A stretch of 22,015 bases of DNA from Bacteroidales bacterium (GCA_900769035.1 CAAGFD010000183.1:1-22015), one strand, 5' to 3'. Numbered from the stretch's first letter, positions 1 to 7,253 are shown. Notes: generated by a model not told the origin, from the sequence alone. Numbers and translations are program-made.

Positions 1-279
1 TCAAGGTTATCACCTTCTATTATTATATGGTTTGGGTTGCTAACATACTGATTATCAGACTGTTTACCCCCCCCCGATTATGACTTTGTCAGTGTCTTCG
101 ATAAGCACGGGCAATTCCTCTCGCAGACGGTCTTCCACATCTTCGGGCTTGTCTTCCCACACAAGACCATAGGTTTTGCTCTCGCGGAGCAAGCCGAGAA
201 GTGCAGCTCGTTCATCATCAGTGATGCCGTCGAGCATCTGCACTCGTTCTATAAGTTTTCTTCTGTCTTCTGCTTTCAT
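1..279 (-). CDS. DNA methyltransferase (type III Mod-like), N-terminal part, out of frame at a poly-G tract; continues beyond the left edge
   Basis: The ATG is at 279-277. Frame one gives 71 residues and stops at TAA 66-64 just after a run of nine G. It contains KTYGLVWEDKPEDV, which I recognise from the N-terminal region of type III Mod-like adenine methyltransferases. From position 77 down to 1 a second frame is open and reads VSNPNHIIIEGDNL, the segment that follows in the same family, just ahead of the SAM-binding and DPPY catalytic region. The two halves therefore belong to one gene that needs a change of one base in the tract. The second frame has its own TAA at 80-78, so it can only be reached through the tract. 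With 8 or 11 G the protein would read through; with 9 G only a 71-residue peptide is made. The catalytic domain and any Res subunit lie outside the window. A homopolymer sequencing error is the main alternative. The family call is from memory. Confidence 0.75.
67..75 (-). repeat. Poly-G tract (nine G on the coding strand), putative phase-variation switch
   Basis: Nine consecutive C on the plus strand equal nine G on the coding strand of the methyltransferase, at codons 69-71. I saw no comparable G/C homopolymer elsewhere in this AT-rich window. Long G tracts inside the 5' part of mod genes are a known phase-variation device through slipped-strand mispairing. Here 8 G restores the frame, while 7, 9 or 10 G does not. 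Confidence 0.8.
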
Positions 280-350
280 GCATTTAAGAAAGTTTGATAT
301 GTTAATAAGCCGATTAAGGCGATTAGTTCTGTTAGTTGTATGTATAACTG

Positions 351-358
351 CAAAGTTA
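351..358 (-). promoter_or_regulatory. Bacteroidota -7 promoter element (TAACTTTG) for the methyltransferase gene
   Basis: On the minus strand this reads TAACTTTG, an exact match to TAnnTTTG, about 70 bases before the methyltransferase ATG. No good -33 TTTG is visible at the usual distance, so support rests on the -7 box and its position. Confidence 0.5.
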
Positions 359-520
359 CGAAATATTTTTTAACTAACGTGCCGAAAACTATATGTTTAA
401 GGGCATATATAATGTATATTCCGTGGATTTGCAGTATTCGCCGTAAAGATAATATCAAAGGTGGACAAAAATCGAGCACATCTAACTTATTAATTCTTAA
501 ATAGGCAAGATTTTTGCCAT

Positions 521-593
521 GCGATAGGGATAGAAGCCGAATGGCGGAGACTGTGGCTCAGTTTACGATAGCCCGGCGGTGAAACCGCATCGC
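521..593. repeat. Candidate structured intergenic element
   Basis: The outer arms GCGAT (521-525) and ATCGC (589-593) pair. Inside, GGG (527-529) can pair with CCC (572-574), AGCC (535-538) with GGCT (555-558), and GCGGT (576-580) with ACCGC (584-588) around a GAA loop. The block is much richer in GC than its flanks and begins next to the stop of the nuclease gene. It could be a dispersed intergenic repeat, a structured RNA, or the scar of a mobile element. The pairing is visible in the sequence; the role is unknown. Confidence 0.35.
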
Positions 594-595
594 CC

Positions 596-1168
596 TTAAT
601 CAATCCAATGATGACCCCAAGAGTTTTCAAAAGGAATAGTTTTGAATGGGCTACTCCAAGCAATATGGTTCTTATTAGCAGCTATATCATTACCATAAAG
701 CCAATTAATATAGATGTAAATTGCACCAGTGCCTTTCGGTGGATTTGTTCTGTTTGAAAAACCAGTCAGATACCACACTTCATTGCTGAAAATCATTTCA
801 ATGATTTGTTTACGAGAAAACACAAAGAACTTAAATGTAGGACATGAGTCAGTTCCTCCTACCTGGACCATTACCCAAGGTCCTACAATCTTGTCTTCAA
901 GGTATTTCTTGCCTTTAACAAGGTCAATGTTTCCATTGTCATCGTAAAACTCTTTATGAGTAATGCCTGTGTTAATACTGTCAGCAGATGTGGTTTTAAC
1001 CTGAATAGCAGCAAAATTGCCTTTAGTATCTCTACATAAAATATCTGTGTTTGCGGTATTTTTTACCGACATATTTGTTATTGCAGCTTGGTAACCAAGG
1101 AGCAATAATCTTGATAATGTTTGGTGTTCACCAACTGCACCGAGAGCATTTTTTTGAATATTAGCCAT
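596..1168 (-). CDS. PD-(D/E)XK-like nuclease-fold protein
   Basis: This 190-residue protein has no signal peptide. Near the N-terminus GAVGEH supplies the helix glutamate found in many PD-(D/E)XK enzymes, then comes TDILC with the aspartate (about residue 42), and then a strand ending IQVKTT (lysine about residue 58). The D...QxK arrangement, with Gln in place of the usual Glu, is accepted in several restriction-like and Holliday-junction-like families, so it may still bind metal. The C-terminal half is rich in aromatic residues and I do not recognise it. An 86-base gap separates it from the caspase-like gene upstream, and the GC-rich intergenic element follows it. It may cleave DNA or be a degenerate relative. 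Its place between an R-M gene and a caspase-like gene suggests defence, but that is inference. Confidence 0.65.
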   Translation of the reverse strand: MANIQKNALGAVGEHQTLSRLLLLGYQAAITNMSVKNTANTDILCRDTKGNFAAIQVKTTSADSINTGITHKEFYDDNGNIDLVKGKKYLEDKIVGPWVMVQVGGTDSCPTFKFFVFSRKQIIEMIFSNEVWYLTGFSNRTNPPKGTGAIYIYINWLYGNDIAANKNHIAWSSPFKTIPFENSWGHHWID

Positions 1169-1254
1169 TATCTATCTGAATAATATCTACTATAAACAAC
1201 TATTATTATGTATTATAAGGATTCAATTTAATCGCAAGTATTAAAATAAATCAA

Positions 1255-1821
1255 TTACACTATTACAAAACCTAATTTATTTAATTGATTTTGATAATCT
1301 GCCATATGTTTCTTATAAGTTGCAACTGAAGCGTAATTAAAAATTTGATGGAAATATGCTAACTCATTTATGAATGCAGCAGTAGAATCTATACACTCTG
1401 TATACCCTGATACAGTTTTAGCTCTTACTACCCTTTTAAAACGTTTAACTATTTCCTCATCACATTTCAAAGTTTCGCATGTACTAATATGTATATGACG
1501 ATTGACGAATGAGTCATAAGGAGTAGCCATATCAGCTATATCATCAAGAGAAATATTATTTTTTCCATCTTGTGTTAAACATAAGTTATAAGGAGCACCA
1601 TGAAAACTAAAGTAAACTACACTAAATTTATTCTGAAAATGTTTATCTGCAATCTTTTTGAGATAATATTTTAATTCATTAATAGTAACAATTTGACGAT
1701 ATATATAATCAATTCCCATTTGTTGTTTCATAAATTCCAAAAGTGGCTGTGCAGCAAATTGATTTGTAGTTCTATATTTTTCAAACTCTCCCGTTTCAAA
1801 ACATATTATTCCTTTATCCAT
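1255..1821 (-). CDS. Caspase-like protein (DUF6642-like)
   Basis: The segments FSFHG (about residue 93 from the ATG) and HISTCETL (about residue 136) look like the His and Cys strands of a caspase/CHAT-type fold. They are followed by VSGYTECIDSTAA, as in proteins I know as DUF6642. The predicted dyad is His in SFHG and Cys in STCE. I start at ATG 1821 because family members begin just before the strand that here reads GIICFETG. A GTG at 1857 would add 12 AT-rich residues and leave only 12 bases to the upstream gene. There is no signal peptide or membrane segment. The neighbours are a SUFU-like membrane protein upstream and a nuclease-like gene downstream. Bacterial caspase-like proteins often act in abortive defence or toxin systems, but the substrate here is unknown. 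The fold is inferred from motifs only. Confidence 0.65.
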   Translation of the reverse strand: MDKGIICFETGEFEKYRTTNQFAAQPLLEFMKQQMGIDYIYRQIVTINELKYYLKKIADKHFQNKFSVVYFSFHGAPYNLCLTQDGKNNISLDDIADMATPYDSFVNRHIHISTCETLKCDEEIVKRFKRVVRAKTVSGYTECIDSTAAFINELAYFHQIFNYASVATYKKHMADYQNQLNKLGFVIV

Positions 1822-1869
1822 ATATTGTAATATTGTAATATTTATAATATCATTCACAAATACTTAATT

Positions 1870-3123
1870 CTAATCCTCTTGTTTTTGCTGGAGGTAGTGC
1901 TGTTGGGCGGTAATGAAGGTGGTGAGGGTGTTGGAGAGGAGGGCTTGGGAGACGGCTTTGTTGGTTGCTTCGGTGGAGTCTTCGTTGAATTCCACTCCTG
2001 TGATGCGGCTTATTAATTCATAAAACGTATCGGTCTGCTCCATTATTTCTACATCTTGTTCGCTTAATGGTACCAATTGGTAGAACTGCACCGTACGACC
2101 TGACGTTGTATTTACAAATGTGTGTGTAGTAATATCAGGCATTGGATTCTCGATATACACTATTTGTACACCACATTTTTCTGAAAGTGTGTCGTCCTCA
2201 TTATATATTCCATCTCTTATATTTGCTTTCTCATTTATCAGCATCTCAACGGCCATTTGAATAATACGAATAGGCCAGAAATTTTCCGGTTTTTCGTAGT
2301 CTTCGTCCGTTACATTCCAGTCAGCCGGTAAATACATCATAAATTCGCAATAATCAGGTGCATGAAATTCATGGCGTGTTTCTACGTCATTTTCAATTCG
2401 ATGCGCTCCTAAACCTATAGTAGATAGAGTATAATAGGGTTTTTCGGCTGTTGGTTTTATTACGGCTAAATCCACTCCATATTTCTTCAAGTCTTCTACA
2501 TCCCCTACTCTATATATCTCACCGAAAGAGTTTTCTATAAAATTTTCTATTTCTATATATTCTTCTTCTTGATAATATATCGGCATCTCCTCTATAGGTA
2601 AATCATTGAGGTACATGCTCCAAAAACTGAGTAAAGATTTCACTTCCGACATATCTTTCGGTTGTAAAATTACACGTCCGAAATCCCCTTTATCATCTGA
2701 GTCCAACACTATTAAATTTTGAAATTGTATTACAAGTTTTACTTGTGACCAACTATATGTTTCATAACGAACGATTTTACCATCAGATTCAAAATTAATA
2801 GATATTCCATATTGGTCCACCCAATAATGTATATTATCTGACAGTGACTTATATGTAGATCTCAATTTCCAAATTAACTTGATATAAATAAAAAAATAAG
2901 TTCCTAAGAATATCATCATAGGAGACCATTTATTGAAATACAAACCAAAGATTAAAATAATTACAAAGAAGATAGCGTTGCCAATAAATTTATTACTAAA
3001 AAAATCGACAACAAAAAATTTTGAAATATACTCTATAAAAGAGATATTTAATTTCGATAAAAAAGGAAAAGCAGGGGTTAAAAACTCTCGGCTTTGTACT
3101 GTTTTTTTATTGTATCTATTCAT
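1870..3123 (-). CDS. Membrane protein with YcxB-like region and C-terminal suppressor-of-fused (SUFU)-like domain
   Basis: This is a 417-residue protein. Two hydrophobic helices at about residues 46-64 and 67-85 make a hairpin anchor. Residues 100-170 look like the small beta-rich YcxB-type domain that often follows such a hairpin. Residues about 190-385 resemble the suppressor-of-fused family: YYTLSTIGLGAHRI, then HEFHAPDYCEFMMYLP, then FWPIRIIQMAVEM. In bacteria this family is frequent among immunity proteins of polymorphic toxin systems. The C-terminal domain would face the cytoplasm if both ends do. The gene starts 16 bases after the DUF389 gene and is followed closely by the caspase-like gene, so co-transcription is likely. 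The coding sequence is AT-rich compared with glsA and prfA. No toxin is visible beside it. The domain calls are by eye. Confidence 0.65.
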   Translation of the reverse strand: MNRYNKKTVQSREFLTPAFPFLSKLNISFIEYISKFFVVDFFSNKFIGNAIFFVIILIFGLYFNKWSPMMIFLGTYFFIYIKLIWKLRSTYKSLSDNIHYWVDQYGISINFESDGKIVRYETYSWSQVKLVIQFQNLIVLDSDDKGDFGRVILQPKDMSEVKSLLSFWSMYLNDLPIEEMPIYYQEEEYIEIENFIENSFGEIYRVGDVEDLKKYGVDLAVIKPTAEKPYYTLSTIGLGAHRIENDVETRHEFHAPDYCEFMMYLPADWNVTDEDYEKPENFWPIRIIQMAVEMLINEKANIRDGIYNEDDTLSEKCGVQIVYIENPMPDITTHTFVNTTSGRTVQFYQLVPLSEQDVEIMEQTDTFYELISRITGVEFNEDSTEATNKAVSQALLSNTLTTFITAQQHYLQQKQED

Positions 3124-3139
3124 TATTATAAGTTATTAG

Positions 3140-4606
3140 TTATTCAACCTTAATGAGTGTCAACTTAGGTTGTTCGAGACGAACACTCAGCCATTGCGTA
3201 ACAGCCTGAGAAAGAGAATCATTATACTCCGATTTCCACGATACATTAACAATAGGCAATGTATCTACTTTATTGGTATGCGAATTATACTTCACTGCCG
3301 TAGCGAACATGAGTTCGTTTATATCAGGATATAATACTTTAGCTTCAGAAACTATTTGCTTAACAGGAAGATTGTTATTTCCTTTCGATAATTTATTTTC
3401 GAGAACTTGAATTATGGAGTCTCTTTCGCTGATTTGACGTTCTTTAGTTTCGATAAAATCTTGTAGCATAGCAGCTTGTGTTTTTACATCGAGTTCGCCA
3501 CCAAAGGCTTGTTTGATAACCAATTTGGTATCGTTTAAACCAAAATCTGACAAACGTTGTTGTAGCACTGCAACTTGCTCATTAGTAAGAGATTTACCGA
3601 CCAGGGAGAGTTGGATTTCACTACCTTTTTTATTGTACACTTTATTGGAACTAACAATATGCACGCCGTCCATTACAACATTTTTAGAAATATCGTTGAC
3701 ATATTGAATAGCCGAGCTATTGAAAGAGGCTTGTTTGATAACGTCAACGGCGAGAAAAATACTCGGCACTAAAACTATTACGGAGAAAACAAATATATAC
3801 CTCTTTACACGTTTCTCTTTAACAGGGTTGATAAATTTCTTTTTAGGGAACTTCAAATATCTGACCATCAAGAAGGTAGCGAGGGCGATAAAGAAGGAGT
3901 TAATAAAGAAAAGGTAGAAGGCACCGAAGAAATAGCGGAGTTGACCCGTGCCGATACCATAGCCGGCGGTACACAGAGGAGGCATCAATGCCGTAGCGAT
4001 AGCCACACCACTTACTATGGTTATTTTTTCTTGTTTACGAGATTGAGCAAGAATACCAGCCAAACCACCGAAGAGGGCAATAAAAACATCAAAAATAGTA
4101 GGATTGGTACGAGCAAGCAACTCTGATTGAGCCTCAGAAAGCGGGGTAACCAAGAAGTAAAGACTTGAAGCCAACAGTGAGATAACTACCATCAACAACA
4201 AGTTTTTAAGTGATTTACGCAGAAGCGTTACATCGTATATACCGATAGAGAGACCAATACCCATAATAGGACCCATAAGTGGAGAAACGAGCATTGCACC
4301 TATTATCACGGCAGTAGAATTGACATTCAAGCCCACAGAAGCAATAACGATTGCAAAAAAGAGCACCCATACGTTATCACCTTTAAATTCAACGCCTTTA
4401 GAAATATTGTTTACAGTAGCGGCAATATCTGTATCATCGGCGATATTGACAAGATCTTTCAGGCGTTTCCACAATTCGCGGAAAAATTCTTTAAAACTGA
4501 ATTTGCGATGAACATCGTTTTCGGTATTGGACCCGTTATCAGTAACGGGTTGATTCGGATTATTAACCGGATTATCGTCGGATATAATATTTTTATTTTC
4601 TTCCAT
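3140..4606 (-). CDS. DUF389 family membrane protein
   Basis: This 488-residue integral membrane protein has a charged, Asn-rich cytoplasmic N-terminus of about 75 residues. Six to seven membrane helices follow, at roughly 77-93, 96-120, 133-153, 170-188, 197-215, 226-250 and 270-290. The diagnostic segments NSTAVIIGAMLVSPLMGPIM and SGVAIATALMPPLC mark the DUF389 (TIGR00341/TIGR00271-type) family, whose function is unknown. After the last helix comes a soluble region of about 200 residues with a predicted coiled coil near residues 385-410. It follows glsA by 24 bases and precedes the SUFU-like gene by 16, consistent with one transcript from the prfA promoter. The family assignment is firm; the function is not known. 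Confidence 0.85.
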   Translation of the reverse strand: MEENKNIISDDNPVNNPNQPVTDNGSNTENDVHRKFSFKEFFRELWKRLKDLVNIADDTDIAATVNNISKGVEFKGDNVWVLFFAIVIASVGLNVNSTAVIIGAMLVSPLMGPIMGIGLSIGIYDVTLLRKSLKNLLLMVVISLLASSLYFLVTPLSEAQSELLARTNPTIFDVFIALFGGLAGILAQSRKQEKITIVSGVAIATALMPPLCTAGYGIGTGQLRYFFGAFYLFFINSFFIALATFLMVRYLKFPKKKFINPVKEKRVKRYIFVFSVIVLVPSIFLAVDVIKQASFNSSAIQYVNDISKNVVMDGVHIVSSNKVYNKKGSEIQLSLVGKSLTNEQVAVLQQRLSDFGLNDTKLVIKQAFGGELDVKTQAAMLQDFIETKERQISERDSIIQVLENKLSKGNNNLPVKQIVSEAKVLYPDINELMFATAVKYNSHTNKVDTLPIVNVSWKSEYNDSLSQAVTQWLSVRLEQPKLTLIKVE

Positions 4607-4630
4607 GGCAGTAGTGATTAAAAAAAGAGG

Positions 4631-5674
4631 TTATTCTTCGAAATAAGAGATGGTTTTTAGTATTTCGTCGGCACTGAGGCGCATAGCGAAAGGGGAAGCA
4701 AGAATATGATTTAGAGGGATAAGAGCGTATTTACCGAATACACTATTACCTGCCTTATCCAGTTTAGGGCCATAAGTACAGAATACTCCCCTACCAGGGT
4801 CGATATCCATTATCAATCCGCCCACACCGCTTTTGCAAGAGAGGGCACGCACACCGGCAGCAATGAGAGAAATTTCACCTGTATGCTCGTACAAGCCGTA
4901 CGAATTCATGGCATTTACAGCACGAACAACATTATTCTCGCTAAGCAATTGCTTATCGCCACGCTTACCACCACGAGCAAGGACGACAGCAGCAGTAGCT
5001 AACTCCTTAGGAGTAATACCTATAGCACAAGCTTTTGTATAATTTTCGAGAGCATATTCTCCATGCTTGATAGAAGAAAAACGCCCTGTAGCAACGAGGC
5101 GCATTGCGAGTGCGCGATTATTAGCATTAGTAGCCATCTCGCTTAGAAATACATCATCGAGCACCTGTAAGTCGGGATTTTCGGTAAGATCTCGCATAAA
5201 ATCGAGAAAATCTTCGAAATTGATGATAGAACCGGCAGAAGAAATAGCGCCGGCATTATTGAGAGGGTGACCGGGACGATTTTTCTTACTCTCCGGTTGC
5301 AGTACGGCATCGGAATTGAACTGCATAGCAGTAGGTTCGATATAAGATATATCGTTTGGACTGACCCCTTGTTCTAGAGCATAGATATATAGAAACGGTT
5401 TGATAACGGACTGAATGCTGACCTTAACATTAAGACCGTTACCGACACAAATCTGATTGCCGAGGAGGTCGCCTACCACGATAGCGGACTTAGAAGGGTC
5501 GACATTAGCGAGTTGAGGAATATAAGAAGCCAATTCGCCAAAACAGGCGTAATCTTTTGCCCAATCGTATATATTTTGCACGATAATAGGAGTAATCCCC
5601 ATATCTTCGAGCGATAGAGTGTGGGGAGTACGGACCTGGCTATCAAGAATTCTTTGTAAGATATTTGTCTGCAT
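4631..5674 (-). CDS. glsA: Glutaminase A
   Basis: This enzyme hydrolyses L-glutamine to glutamate and ammonia in the cytoplasm. The 347-residue protein carries the family motifs in order: SIQSVIK (86-92), with the catalytic SxxK pair Ser89/Lys92; HPLNNAG (136-142) with the substrate-binding Asn; an ENYTKACAI segment; and CKSGVGG followed by DPGRG near the C-terminus. It is somewhat longer than the usual 305-330 residues, with extra sequence at the N-terminus before GELASYIPQLA. The ATG at 5674 lies 9 bases after the prfA stop, so the two are almost certainly co-transcribed. The SIQSVIKPF form differs slightly from the common SIQSISKVF, but the catalytic residues are kept. Confidence 0.92.
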   Translation of the reverse strand: MQTNILQRILDSQVRTPHTLSLEDMGITPIIVQNIYDWAKDYACFGELASYIPQLANVDPSKSAIVVGDLLGNQICVGNGLNVKVSIQSVIKPFLYIYALEQGVSPNDISYIEPTAMQFNSDAVLQPESKKNRPGHPLNNAGAISSAGSIINFEDFLDFMRDLTENPDLQVLDDVFLSEMATNANNRALAMRLVATGRFSSIKHGEYALENYTKACAIGITPKELATAAVVLARGGKRGDKQLLSENNVVRAVNAMNSYGLYEHTGEISLIAAGVRALSCKSGVGGLIMDIDPGRGVFCTYGPKLDKAGNSVFGKYALIPLNHILASPFAMRLSADEILKTISYFEE

Positions 5675-5683
5675 AAAATAAAA

Positions 5684-6769
5684 TTACATTTCGCTCTCTT
5701 TCATACGTTCTGCATTTTCGGCAACGATAAGTTGGTCGATACACTGTTGTATATCGCCATCCATGAAAGCAGCAAGATTATAGATAGTATAATTGATACG
5801 GTGGTCAGTGATACGGCCTTGAGGGTAGTTGTAAGTACGGATTTTAGCGGAGCGGTCGCCGGTGCTAACCATAGTTTTACGGCGTTGGGAGATGGCAGAG
5901 TTATGCTCTTGGAGTGCCATATCGTAGAGTTTATTACGGAGCATTTGCAGAGCCATTTCGCGGTTAGCTAACTGAGAACGAGCCACTTGGCATTGAATCA
6001 TAATACCGGTAGGCTTATGAGTGAGTTGCACTTTGGTTTCTACCTTGTTTACATTCTGACCGCCGGCACCGGACGAGCGAGCAGTTTGATACTCCAAGTC
6101 GGCAGGATTAATCTCCACATCGACCTCTTCGGCTTCGGGCAGCACGGCAACAGTAGCGGCAGAAGTATGCACACGACCTTGAGTTTCGGTAACCGGCACA
6201 CGCTGAACGCGATGCACGCCTGACTCATATTTAAGAATACCGTATGTACCACCATCACCGGTAACGTTAAAAATAATCTCTTTATATCCGCCGGAGGTAC
6301 CCTCGGTACAAGAAACCACTTCCGTTTTCCAGCCCTTTTGTTCGCAATATTTAGTATACATTCTAAAAAGGTCGCCTGCAAAGATGGCAGCCTCATCGCC
6401 ACCGGTACCACCACGAATTTCCATAGTACAATTTTTAGAATCCTCGGGGTCGGCAGGGATAAGTAATATTTTTATTTCCTCTTCGAGGGGAGCAACTTTA
6501 GGTTCTAGTTCATCCAACTCGGCGCGAGCCATTTCGCGTAAATCGGCATCATTATTAGAGACAAGAATTTCTTTAGCCTCCTCAATATTTTTAAGAATCG
6601 TTTCGTACTCTTTTTTCTTAAGAAGAATTTTTTCGAGGTCGGAATACTCTTTATTGAGTTTAACGAAACGCTTCAAATCAGCAATTACTGAAGGGTCGGT
6701 AATAAGAGTTGAAACCTCTTCGAAACGAGCAGAGAGACCATCCAGTCTGTTTATCAATTGGTTATTCAT
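5684..6769 (-). CDS. prfA: Peptide chain release factor 1 (RF1)
   Basis: RF1 recognises UAA and UAG in the ribosomal A site and triggers peptide release. From the ATG at 6769 the protein has 361 residues, the normal RF1 length. It contains the anticodon-like PxT motif as PVT (192-194, inside GVHRVQRVPVTETQGRVH), which marks RF1 rather than RF2, and the catalytic GGQ (236-238) in SSGAGGQNVNKVET. A longer open frame reaches 6841, but those 24 extra codons cover a TAnnTTTG promoter box at 6796-6803 and are not RF1-like, so I reject that start. It is the first gene of a probable operon with glsA and the DUF389 gene. Confidence 0.96.
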   Translation of the reverse strand: MNNQLINRLDGLSARFEEVSTLITDPSVIADLKRFVKLNKEYSDLEKILLKKKEYETILKNIEEAKEILVSNNDADLREMARAELDELEPKVAPLEEEIKILLIPADPEDSKNCTMEIRGGTGGDEAAIFAGDLFRMYTKYCEQKGWKTEVVSCTEGTSGGYKEIIFNVTGDGGTYGILKYESGVHRVQRVPVTETQGRVHTSAATVAVLPEAEEVDVEINPADLEYQTARSSGAGGQNVNKVETKVQLTHKPTGIMIQCQVARSQLANREMALQMLRNKLYDMALQEHNSAISQRRKTMVSTGDRSAKIRTYNYPQGRITDHRINYTIYNLAAFMDGDIQQCIDQLIVAENAERMKESEM

Positions 6770-6795
6770 ACAGTTTATTATTCTTTTACAAAATA

Positions 6796-6803
6796 CAAAG
6801 GTA
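6796..6803 (-). promoter_or_regulatory. -7 promoter element (TACCTTTG) for prfA-glsA-DUF389
   Basis: On the minus strand this reads TACCTTTG, an exact TAnnTTTG match, 27 bases before the prfA ATG. It would give a leader of about 20 bases and supports the 6769 start. No clear -33 TTTG is visible. Confidence 0.6.
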
Positions 6804-6902
6804 CAATTTTTCCTTTGAATAATAAAATAATTAATAACCATATAGTTACAAAATTAAAACTCTATCAAATGGAATAAAAATCAAAGAAAAGCAGAAAAAC
6901 AT

Positions 6903-6933
6903 ATTGTAGATTCAAAAAATCTTCGTAAATTTG
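6903..6933 (+). promoter_or_regulatory. Promoter of tRNA-Ala (TTG, 19 bases, TAAATTTG)
   Basis: A TTG at 6904-6906 (the -33 element) is followed after 19 bases by TAAATTTG at 6926-6933, an exact -7 box. The spacing is standard for the Bacteroidota sigma factor, and the tRNA starts 17 bases downstream. Confidence 0.75.
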
Positions 6934-6949
6934 CATCGCAAAAATGAGA

Positions 6950-7022
6950 GGGGTATTAGCTCATCTGGTAGAGCGCAACACTGGCAGTGTTGAGGTAAGC
7001 GGTTCGAGTCCGCTATGCTCCA
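6950..7022 (+). tRNA. tRNA-Ala (anticodon GGC)
   Basis: The 73 bases fold as a standard cloverleaf. The acceptor is GGGGTAT with ATGCTCC, the D stem GCTC/GAGC, the anticodon stem CAACA/TGTTG around loop CTGGCAG (anticodon GGC), and the T stem AGCGG/CCGCT around TTCGAGT, with discriminator A at 7022. No CCA is encoded, since the next bases are CT, so it would be added after transcription. It reads GCC and GCU alanine codons. It is the only plus-strand gene, with its own promoter and terminator. Confidence 0.97.
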
Positions 7023-7033
7023 CTAACTCACTG

Positions 7034-7070
7034 AAAGAGAGTAGAAAAGTAATTTCCACTCTCTTTTTTT
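7034..7070 (+). terminator. Rho-independent terminator of tRNA-Ala
   Basis: Arms AAAGAGAGT (7034-7042) and ACTCTCTTT (7058-7066) form a 9-pair stem, and the second arm runs into a T tract ending at 7070. It starts 12 bases after the tRNA. Confidence 0.85.
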
Positions 7071-7253
7071 ATTACAATTATTACCGTTCTCCAACTACTC
7101 TATTGATAATAAACAGACTACAGAAAGTATGGCTATTTAGTGAATCTCTCACCTATTTTATTAGATAATTATGGCAAATTAGGAAAAGAAGCTGAAACAT
7201 AGTTGGAGAAGAAAAACAACCAACCAAAAGTCATGAGAATAATTGTAGTAAAA
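7067..7253. repeat. Nested inverted repeat downstream of tRNA-Ala
   Basis: Outer arms TTTTATTACAATTATT (7067-7082) and AATAATTGTAGTAAAA (7238-7253) pair over 16 bases with one G-T wobble. Inner arms TTCTCCAACTA (7087-7097) and TAGTTGGAGAA (7200-7210) are a perfect 11-base inverted repeat 102 bases apart. No credible gene lies inside. This may be a small non-autonomous (MITE-like) element or a structured transcript end. Two perfect arms of 10 and 11 bases nested in this order are unlikely by chance, but the identity is unknown. Confidence 0.45.

Larger units (their letters stand above)
280..595. other. Intergenic region between the methyltransferase and nuclease genes
   Basis: I see no convincing gene in this stretch. 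It holds the methyltransferase promoter, a short hairpin with arms GGCAA (504-508) and TTGCC (514-518), and a GC-richer structured element at 521-593 that differs from the AT-rich sequence around it. Short open frames here look random. Confidence 0.6.

Noticed and set aside
276..479. Minus-strand frame of 67 codons upstream of the methyltransferase
   Set aside because: It covers the promoter box of the methyltransferase gene, overlaps its start and has low-complexity AT-rich composition without a family match.
6770..6841. N-terminal extension of prfA by 24 codons
   Set aside because: It overlaps a TAnnTTTG promoter box, is not RF1-like, and the ATG at 6769 gives the normal RF1 length.
6944..7168. 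Plus-strand frame over the tRNA
   Set aside because: It consists of the tRNA gene and its terminator.
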